A stretch of 64,000 nt of DNA from Prionace glauca. Taxonomy: Eukaryota > Chordata > Chondrichthyes > Carcharhiniformes > Carcharhinidae. Positions 21,468 through 31,842 of the stretch are shown piece by piece. The notes beneath the pieces were generated by a model. That model saw nothing but the letters and a program-made list of their open reading frames with translations. It searched no databases and had not been told where the DNA came from. Numbering within the stretch: position 1 is the stretch's first letter; the number at the start of each line of letters is the position of its first letter. A program made the position numbers and the translations under genes. The stretch spans positions 19,858,291 through 19,922,290 of the forward strand of contig CM075760.1 in the NCBI GenBank assembly GCA_037974335.1, read 5' to 3'.

Positions 21468-21813
21468 GCACTCACTCTGTTCAGTCCTGCTGTTCAATAT
21501 TCACTTGAAATGGACCATTAATTTCGCTCCAATGTAAAATGTAGGCAACTGTTTATATAACACAATCTATCAGAAATATTATAAAGAGTAATATATCGTA
21601 TGTCCTACTTGCTGAAACTACAATGAATAGAAAGTCAGTGAAAAGCTCACCAGTTATATCGGTGAGATTGGGAAGATTTACTGTTAAATGCTTTCTGCGT
21701 TACTTTTTTTAAACACGATTATAGTTTGTTTCTGACCACCCTCGATCATATTGCATTTAAAACAGATACTGACCTTCAGGTTAAGATGGAAGTTGCGGAA
21801 TCCCCTCTCGGGC
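21468..21813. other. VH-D1 spacer DNA
   Basis: AT-rich spacer of about 350 bases. The similar D1-D2 (21077-21385) and D2-JH (20684-21008) spacers also show no gene or known repeat. Confidence 0.7.
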
Positions 21814-21852
21814 TGTTCTTGTCCGGGGGCAGCCCTGGATCCTCTCGCTGTG
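21814..21852 (-). promoter_or_regulatory. VH recombination signal, 23-bp spacer
   Basis: On the coding strand: heptamer CACAGCG (21852-21846), a 23-base spacer and nonamer ACAAGAACA (21822-21814), directly after the V coding end. The heptamer differs from CACAGTG at one base. Confidence 0.92.
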
Positions 21853-22157
21853 GTCTCTGGCACAGTAATAGATGGCCGTGTCTTCAATCTTTAGGGTCCT
21901 CATGTCCAAAGAGAAGATGTTGTTTGAAGTGTCTTTGGACGCAGTAAATCGACCCTGAATTGATGGCGCGTAGTAGTTGCTGCCGGAGCTAGAGGAGCTA
22001 ACCAGCCACTCCAGGCCCTGTCCGGGAACCTGCCGGATCCAACCCATCCAGTAGCTGCCAACATTGAACCCGCTGGCTTTACAGGTCAGTTTCAGGGAAC
22101 CTCCGGGACGCCCGGTCTCTGCCTCTGGCTGGGTCAACACAACATCCGACTGGACCC
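21853..22157 (-). CDS. IgM VH exon (germline)
   Basis: Heavy-chain variable segment, 305 bases after the acceptor ATTTTTACAG. It completes the leader (GVQS) and then reads [20 protein letters not shown]. Landmarks are Cys in LTCKASGF, Trp in [26 protein letters not shown] in framework 3, and [10 protein letters not shown] at the end, just before the RSS. CDR1 is about GFNVGSYW and CDR2 SSSSGSN. The frame is open throughout and ends on a codon boundary. As a single VH beside its own D, D, J and C it belongs to the shark multi-cluster IgM system, where diversity comes from junctions and mutation. Confidence 0.96.
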
Positions 22158-22290
22158 CTGTAAAAATAGATCAAAAACACCAGGGATTAATCTTAGCGAA
22201 ATGATTGCTGAGTCTGGAACATTCCAGAGAGACACTAACACTGAGACAGTAACAGTGAGAAACTTGAACAATAATAAAAAAAATACTCAC

Positions 22291-22336
22291 CAGATAAGAA
22301 AGTCAGCAACAAACTGAGAGAAATGGCCGACCTCAT
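22291..22336 (-). CDS. IgM VH leader exon
   Basis: ATG at 22336-22334, then MRSAISLSLLLTFLSGVQS once spliced to the VH exon: a charged N-terminus, a Leu-rich core and a typical V-Q-S cleavage end. The donor is ATCTG^GTGAG and the intron is 133 bases (22158-22290). The start is fixed by the TATA-like box about 90 bases upstream. Confidence 0.95.
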
Positions 22337-22426
22337 CTTTCTGGTGATTTGGGGGAAATGGGTTGTGTCAGGAACTCAGTGAACAAACCAGCTCCCGGAC
22401 TGTTGGATTCCGGTCCCAGTGAGCGG

Positions 22427-22436
22427 TATTTAAATA
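22427..22436 (-). promoter_or_regulatory. VH TATA-like box
   Basis: Palindromic TATTTAAATA about 91-100 bases upstream of the leader ATG. No ATGCAAAT octamer is seen within about 300 bases upstream, which fits reports that shark VH promoters can lack it. Confidence 0.65.
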
Positions 22437-22457
22437 CCCGGCAGAAGGGGGCGGCTT

Positions 22458-22501
22458 TCCAGGCGCCGCCTGTTGATTCCCTGCTGGAGGCGGCGCCTGG
22501 A
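22458..22501. promoter_or_regulatory. Perfect 14-bp inverted repeat in the VH promoter
   Basis: Arms TCCAGGCGCCGCCT (22458-22471) and AGGCGGCGCCTGGA (22488-22501) are exact reverse complements with a 16-base loop, in an otherwise AT-rich flank. They begin about 20 bases upstream of the TATA-like box. They could form a cruciform or be two sites for one factor. Confidence 0.7.
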
Positions 22502-23163
22502 TCCACGTCCCACCTTCCACACCCCCAACAGAATGGACTCGGAGATTTACAATAGATTAATACTAAAATCGGCATTTTATCTGTATCGGGATATTTGTTT
22601 GGCTGAAATGTTCATTGTATTGTCCCCATTATTTCTGATGGTGATGTTACAGTTCATCATCTCTTTACTTTTAAAATAACTAATTCCATTGTAAATATGG
22701 TGATTTTATTACCACACCCCCAACAAGAAAATAAATCTAAAAATGATGAACTAACATTTTGTAACATTAGACAATTTTTCAACAATTCCGTGTCTCTGCC
22801 ACATTATAATAATAAAGCACACTTTATCAGAAGTAATACCATCGGTCTCTGTAACTAAATGTGTAGAATATACAAAGTGATTCTATTTACAGTTGGACGG
22901 CTATCACTGAACAATTTGGGTTTGGAGATGAGAAGAAACTCTCACACAATACAATGATCCTCCTTATATTTTCAAATTGTCCCAATCTCGATGACAGGCC
23001 TTTGAAAATAATGAGAATCCCAACCTCCTGATACCTAAATAGTGAGTTGACAGAGAAACATAAAATTAAATGGATTTTTGACACAGAAGTTAACGAATCG
23101 GAACGGACAATGAGATCATTAAAGTTCTCCTTCAGTATCCAAATCTTTGCAGCTTACTCTATT

Positions 23164-23198
<35 letters not shown>

Positions 23199-23850
23199 CA
23201 TGAAGTGATTAATAAACAGACTTTAATTATTGGAATGAAGTTTACTCGGAAACTATACAAATGAAAAAAATCATCCGGTCGCTTTATTGTTTTGCGATAA
23301 TATTTACTCAGTTAATGAACAGGACACTGAATGAAAATATTTGATTGGAATGATTACGATTTAAATTGTGGGAATTAAACATTTACTGTTTAAATGTCTG
23401 AATCCCATTTTGTCCATTGAGCTTCACGCTAATCTGTTCCACACAGTGTTTGGCAGCAATCCAGGCTGCTGTCAAATGCTCAAAGTTATTGACAGGAAAC
23501 ATCTGGGGGTGTTTGTGCAGTAGATCAAAGATCAGTTTCATCAGCACTGACCGCTTGGCTACAAGCCAACTTAAAACCCTGCATGTTGTCAGTAAGGTCT
23601 ATTTATAAACAAATCTACCCAGCAACAGTACTGGAGGCACTTGAATTTTTGGAAGTTATAAATCTAGATGATGTTTCCCCATCTCTAAAGAAAGGATTAT
23701 TTTCCACCTTCTCTGGCACCCAATTAACAACAATGATGATTTTTCCAACACATCAGGATATTGTGATGGACGGACAGAAATAATCACAGGCAGACTGAAA
23801 AATGGCTCAGAGAGATGATACATGCTGTTATATTTGAGCATGCACATTTA
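22502..23850. other. VH upstream flank, copy 1
   Basis: No gene. From about 22860 it is paralogous to 31.12-33.1 kb: CCAACTTAAAACCCT, GTCTATTTATAAACAAATCT and GGCAGCAATCCA are matched there with small changes. A clean (TC)n tract lies at 23165-23196. Confidence 0.7.
23160..23290. repeat. Left arm of a 2-kb-spaced inverted repeat
   Basis: TCTCTC followed by CATTTCATGAAGTGATTAAT and AAACAGACTTTAATTATTGG is repeated as exact reverse complement at 25305-25360, with weaker likeness beyond. The paralogous flank has a related left arm at 32456-32530. Confidence 0.75.
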
Positions 23851-24165
23851 TATTTTTTTCTCCTTTTATCTTTCCATGGGATGTTTGTTTGGAAAGACCA
23901 ACACTCTTTGCCTGTCCCAAATTCCTTTAAATTAACTGGTTTTCTTGGACACTTCTGTAGATATTAAAGAGTCAGCTATTTTGCTTTCAGTCTGCAGTTA
24001 TATCCTTGTGAGACAATGTAGGGATGGCAGATTTCCTCCATTGGGGAATCAGAGCGGTTCCAATGATCGCAATTAGTATCCATTCCAGATTTATCAATAG
24101 AATTCAAAATCTACCTGCGGGAACGGCCCGACTTAAATCCCCGTCCTCACATCATTGCCCTGGAC
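23850..24165 (-). mobile_element. tRNA-headed SINE (group B)
   Basis: Minus-strand copy: tail side CCATGGGATG, body AGGGATGGCAGATTTCC, head side AATTCAAAATCTACCTGCGG and GACTTAAATCCCCG. An orthologous insertion sits at 33.12-33.42 kb in the duplicated flank, so it predates that duplication. Confidence 0.7.
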
Positions 24166-24769
24166 CTCTGGATCACTGGATCAATTAAAATAATTGATGT
24201 CACCATCTACACAAACAATAAATGTATGACTGTGTTGACACAGGAATGAATGGCATTTGAATGACTGATGGATGAATGACTGTTGGATGCCTGAATATTT
24301 TGATTGAGGAAATAGTGAACGGACTGGTGGATTCATTGATAAATGGTGCTGAATGATGTTGTTCTATATTTCCATATTTGTGTTTGACTACTTCATAAAT
24401 TGAAACAACTCCTTTATTCAATGTGTGTCCATCAATCCTTCCAGAGTGTCTGGGTGAAATACATTCCGAGTTTCTCGGGAGTTAGCAAGCTGATCCTCTT
24501 GAAGAGTAGGGGGAGATTTTCCTGCAGTTCGGATGGTTCATTTCTCTGCTGATGCTGAATCTTCAAATCCAGGACAGAAAGAGAGAGCATGATTTGGTTG
24601 AGGAGGAATGATTGTACTATATAAAATACTGGCTCTTTCATATACAACAAATTAATCAACACACCCTCACCCAAATTAGTGAAGGCAACAGGGTGAAAAG
24701 TAAATAAGGTGGCAACAGAAATATTTGTGAAACTTACTGGAAAACTACAAGTGTCACTTGTAGGCTTGT
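24166..24769. other. VH upstream flank, no gene seen
   Basis: AT-rich. It has a degenerate GAATGA/GATGGATG stretch at 24.23-24.36 kb. Confidence 0.5.
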
Positions 24770-25203
24770 ACTAGGCTTGTACTCGTTGGAGTTTAGAAGA
24801 ATGAGGAGAGATCTCATTGAGACGTATAAGATGATGAATGGGATGGATAGGATAAAGGTGGAAAGACTCTTCCAGCTGAGAAAGGACAGTAGGACTAGGG
24901 GGCACACCCTCAAGATAAAGGGGGGAGGGCGGTTTCCGACGGAGTTGAGGAAGAATTTCTTCAGTCAAAGGGTGGTGAATCTCTGTAATTCTCTGCCCGT
25001 TGAAGTGGTGGAGGCTGCCTCGCTAAATATTTTTAAGACGCGGGCTGATGGGTTTTTGATAAGCGAGGGGATTAAGGGTTATGGGGAGAGGGCCGGAATG
25101 TGGAACTGAGCCACGACAGATCAGCCATGATCTTATTGAATGGCGGGGCAGGCTCGAAGGGCCAGATGGCCCACTCCTGCTCCTATTTCTTATGTTCTTA
25201 TGT
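24770..25203 (+). mobile_element. CR1-type LINE 3' end
   Basis: Coding remnant LEFRRMRRDLIETYKMMNGM, DSRTRGHTLKIK, FFSQRVVNLCNSLPVEVVEA in one frame of 110 codons, then GGGGCAGGCTCGAAGGGCC and the tail TTCTTATGTTCTTATGT. It is well preserved, so fairly young. It is 5'-truncated. Confidence 0.9.
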
Positions 25204-25264
25204 CACATTATTTCCCAAAACAATGTAATACTGAATCGGAATTTAAAGATTCAGTAACTTCACA

Positions 25265-25365
25265 TGAAGTACAGGTTGTTTCATTTATATCATCACTTTG
25301 AATTTCATTCCAATAATTAAAGTCTGTTTATTAATCACTTCATGAAATGCGAGAGAGAGAGAGAT
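25265..25365. repeat. Right arm of the 2-kb-spaced inverted repeat
   Basis: Reverse complement of 23175-23250, exact over about 55 bases, including the adjoining GA-rich tract (plus GAGAGAGAGAGA). Confidence 0.75.
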
Positions 25366-25744
25366 GTTGATGGGCCCAGTTCCCCAGTGAAGTAAAATCG
25401 GTGCAATGACATGAAATAATATTAAAACAATATCATAAAACTGACATGAACACCGGGGATTCCTGGAATATTCTGAAAGTTCTGCACGCTATTGTCAGGG
25501 AAGTTGCATGAATTACCTGTGAGATGGGAATAACAGAAATAATAGATACTATTTCGAGACACACACACAAGCTGCATCAATTCACAGAGTGATCCCAAAT
25601 ATCATAACAAACTTCTTCATCCTAAACTAATCAACATGTCAATCACGAACTATATCCTAAAAAAATCCTAATCCCTATCCACCCATATCATTTCTCAATG
25701 TCATCACTCTCTTCAATTTCCTCCAAATAACAAAAAAAATCACA

Positions 25745-25861
25745 CTGACTCGAAACGTTGGCTCTATTCTCTCGCCACAGATGCTATCAGACCCGTTGAG
25801 TTTTTCCAACATTCATTATTTTTGTTTCAGTTTCCAGAATCTGCAGTATTTTGCTTTTATC
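25745..25861 (+). mobile_element. Short retroposon, CGAAACGTTGG type
   Basis: Begins CGAAACGTTGGCTCTATTCT and ends TCTGCAGTATTTTGCTTTTA. The same short element recurs at about 29.76-29.85 kb (plus), 30.11-30.24 kb (minus, inside the VH pseudogene) and near 44.71 kb. Confidence 0.65.
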
Positions 25862-25919
25862 AAACTGATGATCATAATTGGTGAACTAATTGTTTATCTG
25901 TGTGAATTGATGATAACTG

Positions 25920-26145
25920 GGGAATTGGAACAACCTCGCCTGAAAAGTCCTCTCCAAGACACTCACAAACATCACTTGGACCACACCTTTACTTACGCTG
26001 CGTCGGAGTCCAGGAACACCCTCCCTAAGAGCACGGTCGGTGTACCTACACTGCAGGTTCTGCAGCAATTGAATAAGGCGGTTCACCACCAGCTTACTGA
26101 ATGCAATTAGCAATGGGGAATAAATGGGGGCCGAGGCAACGTCGC
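25920..26145 (+). mobile_element. Retroposon fragment (group C)
   Basis: Contains GTCGGTGTACCTACACTGCA, GGTTCTGCAGCAATTGAATA, AGGCGGTTCACCACCAGC and a GGGGAATAAATGGGGG tail. Related to 16.06 and 34.44 kb. Confidence 0.7.
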
Positions 26146-26149
26146 TTTC

Positions 26150-27000
26150 CTATCACAGAGTAATTGTAAATATACTCCTCATTATATATGAATGAGATCT
26201 GGTGAATGAAATTATTAAATTGCAAATGGATGGTAATTGGTGAAAATAATTACGATCTTTCTGAACTTTTTTTTATATTCTCCTTATTCGTATCATTAAT
26301 TACTCAGTACTGTATCAGTTCATGTCTAAGAAGTTCCTATATCAGTAAAACTGTGCGAGATACTGCCTCAGTTTTATTCTCCTTGACAATGTTATTTTTA
26401 AAACTGTTTCTTTCACGGGATATGGGTCTCATTGGAATTTGGCATTTGACCATCCCCACATGGCATTCGGCACTAACACATTACTATTTTCTTGAACCAG
26501 GCCCCTGTTTATCTTAAAATACAGCCTGGCTCTGTTAATACTCTGCTAGACCAGAGCTCAGTTTACATTGCACACGGCATTCTCTCTGGTTATGTAATAT
26601 TTGATACTCACCCTATATATATTTCACTGTGGCAATTTTGTTCCTGCACTAACTATGCCTCTCTTTGAATTAGGTTTATTTTACTTCACGGTTTTGTGAG
26701 AAGAAGAGATAATATGTTGGGATAAAAAAGATTGTTATCAGGCAAGATCCAGAAACGGGCAGTATTGGATCACCAGTATTTTATTGTGCTGTAATTTTCT
26801 TTGTTTTTTTGTTCTTCATTGACAGTGAATGCTACACAGGACTTGATATCCACTTTCACTGCAGCCAGCAGAAGTAGATTTCAGATTTCTTTTCCAGTGT
26901 CCAAAACCTCATACGGTTTGTCCTTGCAGAAGGATGCAGAGAATTGTGTTCTCCCAGCCACTTTAATCATTACTGGCATTGACCAGTGCAGTAAAAACTG
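26150..27000. other. No gene or repeat recognised
   Basis: AT-rich DNA without splice-linked frames. Confidence 0.4.
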
Positions 27001-27340
27001 AGACCATGTCTAATACAATATAAACGCGGATATGGACAATTGCATAAATAAGATTGCATCTACTTTGATACAAACAGAGAGAGATCTAAATTAATATAAA
27101 CAGAGACAATGTCTCGTTTAATATAAACAGAAACATGGTGACATATCATATAAGCAGGGGCAGCGTCTAATGTAGTACAGACAGATAATATATCCAATTT
27201 ACTATGTGCAAAGACAGACAACATAACATTCTACATGCAAGATAGAATGAGTTAGGGTCCAGTGGAAAATAAACAAAGGCATGGCTCATAATACGAGCTG
27301 ACACAGGGTAAATTTACTGTAATATAAAGATAATGGTTCA
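27000..27340 (+). repeat. Degenerate ~35-bp tandem repeat (AATATAAACAGAGAC)
   Basis: Repeated AATATAAACAGAGACAATGT-like units at spacings near 30-40 bases. The same family fills 49.5-50.53 kb and occurs inverted at 43.02-43.26 and 43.79-43.99 kb. Confidence 0.7.
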
Positions 27341-27359
27341 ATCCCCATGAAATTTGTAA

Positions 27360-27945
27360 AGACGGCCGACTCTCCCATCAAAATCTTACAGGACAGGAGT
27401 AACATGGGGTTCGCTGCAGAATGCAAAGTCCCCTCTGTACTGGCAAATTAATAACTCCTAAATCAGGAATAGCATGAGTGAGATGCAAAGAGAATCTCCC
27501 TCTAAACTATCCAATTCAAACGTTCTTACAACATTATACTGTCTATAAACAGAGTGAAACTCCGTCTATAAATCTGTTCAAACAAAATTAAGGCAGAAAG
27601 AGCATGGACACTCTTCTATGTAAAAGCTCCCCTGCACTCTTCCTTCCGAGATCCAGGAGGCAGGTTTAAATTAGTGTTAGGTATAGGAGAAAGAGCCGTC
27701 CACACAGTTCCACAAAACACACCCAGGCTAGGTACAGCAGAGATTCGATACGGATTAAATCTTCCCTGACAAAGATATATCAACCATTCATAAACCAGGA
27801 ACAATGAGTTCAGACGCAGAGTAAATATTCCTCTACTCTGTCCAGTCAAATACTCCAAGGACAGGGACAACACCGGCTAAATATAGGGAAAGATTCCACA
27901 TTGAATCCTTATCACCAGGTGGAACCGAGGTTAGGTGCAGAAGAA
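27360..27945 (+). repeat. Degenerate ~70-bp tandem repeat
   Basis: Imperfect units built on CTCTACTCTGTCCAGTCAAA, TACTCCAAGGACAGGGACAA and GAGTAAATATTCC. Copies are far diverged and no clean period remains. Confidence 0.5.
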
Positions 27946-28084
27946 AATGTTTCAAGCATTTCAAGATCATTGATTTCTCAAGAGATCTTTTAGAGTAAAT
28001 CTCAGTCATGGATTCCAATTTATTGAATTATATTCTGTTAGAAACCTGTACCTGTGGCTGAGAGAATACATTGGGCAAACATTG

Positions 28085-28165
28085 ATTTTATCGAGCCCGG
28101 GGCAGGCTCGAGGGGCTAGATGGCCTATTCCTGCTCCCATTTCTTACGTTCTAATGTTCTTTTGC
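28085..28165 (+). mobile_element. CR1-type LINE extreme 3' end
   Basis: GAGCCCGGGGCAGGCTCGAG, then GGGCTAGATGGCCTATTCCT and TTCTTACGTTCTAATGTTCT. Only the last 80 bases of the element. Confidence 0.8.
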
Positions 28166-28169
28166 TGTG

Positions 28170-28920
28170 GAGTGAAGACGATGAACCATCGTGGAGAGAC
28201 AAGATGCAGAAACAGACAGGAGAAAGACAGAGAAAGAGATGAAACACAGGAGATGTTCTGTGTTTTCTGTGTCATTACATTTCGGGATCAGAGGGATTAT
28301 TTCCTAATTCTGAACATAGATATCATCATGATATTTTTCCTCACATAACTGATGAATAAATCATGTTGAAAAACAACCATTACTGAAATCCGTTGATTGA
28401 TTTGCATGGTTGTCTCTATTTCTGTGTTGTGTTGGTGGGGAAATATTTGTTGTGTTTTTGTCAGTCAACAATCTCATTTGGAATTACTATTCTTGTATTT
28501 ATTTACATAAATACCTCACTGTTTACAATGAAATGTTCATGACAGAAAAACCAGATAAACCGTAACTTATTGATCAGTTTCAACTCAAAATAGCGATTTA
28601 TTTTAAGAATTTTAACAGTTGGTTCAATATGAATAAAACTTTTTGAACATTCATAACTCCGGCTTGTACTTAACTACAATAAAATAAGACATTTCATTTC
28701 AGAATTAGTTCTGAAAGTTCTGATGTCACAATTAATAAAGTATCTGTGAACAGGCAGTTATTCCACTGAATGTTAATCTGATTGAGGATTTAATCTGTTT
28801 AAACTCGACAAGTTAAATAAAAAAACAGATCTGATGTCTGAAATATTCTTTCACAAATAGTGATCACACTCACACGAGGGAAGAATAAAAAATGTGGTTA
28901 TCACGAAGAGATACAATTAT
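28170..28920. other. No gene recognised
   Basis: AT-rich. It holds a lone octamer-like ATTTGCAT at 28400-28407 (ATGCAAAT on the minus strand) without promoter context. Confidence 0.4.
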
Positions 28921-28924
28921 TTTT

Positions 28925-29400
28925 GCTCCCTCACAGGCGACAGGGAAGCGGGTTCGATTCTAACATTGGGTGACTGTGTGTGGTTTTCACATTCTATCCA
29001 TATCCATGTGAGTTCCCTCCGAGTGCTCCAGTTTCCTTCCACAGTCCCAGGATGTGCAGGTTAGGTGGATTGGCTGTGATAAATTGCCCCTTCGCGCCCA
29101 ATGATGTGCAAAGTAGAATCATAGAATCCCTACAGTGCAGAAGTAGAGCATTTGGTTCATCAAGTCTGCTATCCGGCAGAGCATCCTTCCCAGGCCCAAT
29201 GTAAATTGTCTATGCTAAATTTCCTGTTAGTGTCCAATAATGTGTAGGTTCGGGGGATTAGCCTGTGAATATGTGTGGTTGCCGGGATCGGATGAAAGCT
29301 TGCCTAGGTAGGATGTTGTGCTGGAGAACCCGCTGCAGAGTTATTGGACCGAATGACCATGTTGAACTGTGGGAATTCTATGATTTTATGCTTCTATGAT
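28925..29400 (+). mobile_element. HE1-like SINE(s), group A
   Basis: Head with GGGAAGCGGGTTCGATTCTA, centre with CTCCAGTTTCCTTCCACAGT, then a second SINE segment (AATCATAGAATCCCTACAGT, GGCCCAATGTAAATTGTC). Probably two overlapping insertions. Confidence 0.65.
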
Positions 29401-30070
29401 CAGGCAGAGCAGTGATTATATTCACATCAATCTCAGCGATTCCAAAGTATTACAAATTATGGGGGAATTTGAATGTATAGAACATTTTACCCGACCTCAT
29501 GTCGCCCCAAAGTTATTAAAACTCACTGAGGTACCTTTGCTGAATTTACTCGCTGTTCCCATGTTGTAACTAACCAGGTAAGTTACGTACCACAAACTCC
29601 CACAAACCCGGTTGTGATAAATGGCCAACAAATTTGCGATTTTATTTGACAAATGAGGTTTTGGGTCGGATATTGGACAGAACAGACTTCCTGTTCATAA
29701 TTATATCAAGAGATTTTACATCCTGGCATTGATGTTAAATACGAATCTGGTTCTCTCTCTCTCTGATGATACCCATTGAGATGTTGAGTAGCACTGTTGC
29801 TGTTTTAGTTTTAGATTTCCGGAATCTGCAGCAATTTGCACTGATTTTATTGAATTTCTGGATGCGAGCGTCACTGACAAAGCTAACATTAATTGGTGAT
29901 TGTGAACCATCTTGCTGAAACCTGCCCTCTGGATGGGTGACTTTCCACTGCCGCTTTAATACAACTGGGTGGCTTTCTCGGATATTTCAGTGGTGGTGAA
30001 GGGTTATTTTCATCACATGGAACTGGAGTCTGTGTAGGACAGACAGGGGAAAGATAGGAATACTCGGTTT
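29401..30070. other. Flank between SINE and VH pseudogene
   Basis: No D or J segment and no paired heptamer/nonamer was found here, although D and J would be expected downstream of the VH pseudogene. 29760-29850 is a short retroposon tail. Confidence 0.5.
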
Positions 30071-30071
30071 A

Positions 30072-30915
30072 TAGTTATTTGCAAAGAGAAGATGTTGTTT
30101 GAAGTATAAAAACAATTCTGTAGATTCTGGAATTCAAACCCAAAGAGAAAATGCTGGAAAATCTCAGCAGGCCTGTCAATATTTGTAAGGAGAGGGAACA
30201 GCTGACGTTTCGAGTCCAGATGTCCCGAGACTGTCCAGCATTTTCTCTTCACGTTGTTTTAAGTGTCTTTGGGTGGAATAAATTGATTCTGAATCTCTGG
30301 GGCGGAGGAATTGTGGGTTGATCCAAGACTATCATACTGAAGGAGAGACTATAAACCCTATCAGGGACTGGTCGGACCCAGACCATCCAGTTGCTGCCCA
30401 TATTGAACACTTTGTCTTTACAGCTCAGTCTCAGGGAGCCTCAGGGATGCCCGGTTTCTGCCTCTGGCTGAGTCAACACAACCTCCGATTCGACACTTTA
30501 AAAAAAAACTATGACAAGAAAACACAACTCACCCCGGGCACACTCTCTCACCTTTTTCCATCGGGAACTAGGTAAAAAACAAAGTCTGAGGACACTACAA
30601 ACCGACTCAGAAACTATTTATTTACAGCTGCAATCAGATTTTTGAATGGATCTACCTCGCATTAAATTGATATTTTTCTAGACCCGAGCTATAACTGCAG
30701 CATAATATTCTTCACTCTCTCCCTTCCTTCTCTATGCACGGTATGCTCCGTCTGTATAGTGCGCAAGACTCTGTACTAATATGTGTGGTAATAATAAATC
30801 AAATAAAATATATCAAAAAACACCGAGGATTATTCCCAGTGAATTGATTGCTGACACTGGAATATTCAACAGACAGCCTAACACTGAGGCAGAAAGAGTG
30901 AGATCCATTGGAACG
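30072..30915 (-). pseudogene. Ruined VH pseudogene
   Basis: Minus-strand remnant of a VH like the functional one at 22 kb. On the plus strand, AGAAGATGTTGTTTGAAGT at 30081-30099 matches the functional framework 3. About 145 bases of a short retroposon then intervene. 30245-30500 continues through framework 3, CDR2, framework 2 and framework 1 (GTTGCTGCCCATATTGAACA; TGCCTCTGGCTGAGTCAACA). A second retroposon piece (30505-30800) separates this from the leader intron, recognisable at 30805-30910 by ACACCGAGGATTATTCCC. The end of framework 3, the RSS and the leader exon are missing. Frameshifts and stops are plain. It is the core of an old partial duplicate of the VH end of a cluster. Confidence 0.88.
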
Positions 30916-31254
30916 TCTCTGCTAGACCAAAAGGTGAAATTATATTTGAGCCTCTGTTATAGAGAAAAAAACAATTTGATTGTAAATCAAGTCCCTTAAT
31001 TCTGTACCCCCTTTCACAAGAGAATAGACATAAAGAAGATGACATGACCTTATCAGGGTAAAAACGCCAGTCTGATTTGCACATTGCAGCAAAAATATAA
31101 TCCATTTGAAGAATTATTATCGATTTATGTAACTAATTGCTGGAATAATTTTATTTCAGGTGTGGGTAGCTGTCACTGTAATTTGGGACTGGATACAAGA
31201 AGGAGGGAAGAAATGGCCTCATGTTATCGCTCGGCAATTAATGCACAAACTTAA

Positions 31255-31530
31255 CTAATGTTCTCAGGACCCGACTTCGAATCCCACCACCACAGATGGT
31301 GGGATTTAAATTCAGTAAAAAAAAGCAACTGGAAATAAGGATCCAGTTATGGTCATGATATTATTGTTGATTGTGTAAAAACCTACCTGCTTCACTAATG
31401 TATTTTAGAGAAGGGAATCTGCCGTCCTTACCTGGTCTGGCCTATGTGTGATCCAAGAACCACAGCAATGTGATTGGCTCTCACTGCCCTCGGACAAGAA
31501 GTAGGCAATAAATTCTGATCAGCCAAAGGT
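31255..31530 (+). mobile_element. tRNA-headed SINE (group B)
   Basis: Box-B-like CGACTTCGAATCCCACC, then GGTGGGATTTAAATTCAGT, TCTGCCGTCCTTACCTGGTC and the tail GTAGGCAATAAATTCTG. A fairly complete copy. Confidence 0.8.
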
Positions 31531-31537
31531 GCCCATG

Positions 31538-31842
31538 TCCATAGAATCATTACAGAACAGAAGAAGGCCTTTTGGCCTATCAGGCCCAAACCCACAACAT
31601 TCCCATCCAAGTCTATCCCCATCACCCCACTTATATTCCCTGCTAATTCTCTTGACACGATTGGACAATTCATCATCGTGGATCAACCTAAGCGGCATAT
31701 CCTTGAACAATGTGAGTAAATGAGCAGGCAATTGGAGAATATGCAGACTCCACACAGACAGACCCAAACCGGGAGTTGAACCCGGGTCCCTGGCGCTTTG
31801 AGGCAGAAACCCTAACATATATGCCACTGTGACATCCACAAA
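31538..31842 (-). mobile_element. HE1-like SINE (group A), near full length
   Basis: Minus strand: tRNA-like head (plus GGGAGTTGAACCCGGGTCCC near 31770), centre (plus GGAGAATATGCAGACTCCAC) and LINE-like tail (plus AGAAGAAGGCCTTTTGGCC). Confidence 0.85.

Noticed and set aside
28400-28407. ATGCAAAT octamer on the minus strand as a VH promoter element
   Set aside because: It is 6 kb upstream of the live VH and downstream of the VH pseudogene, with no leader exon or TATA box nearby. A similar octamer at 4289 lies inside an intron.
28000-30070. D or JH segments for the VH pseudogene
   Set aside because: No heptamer-nonamer pair with a 12 or 23 spacer and no W-G-x-G coding segment was found.
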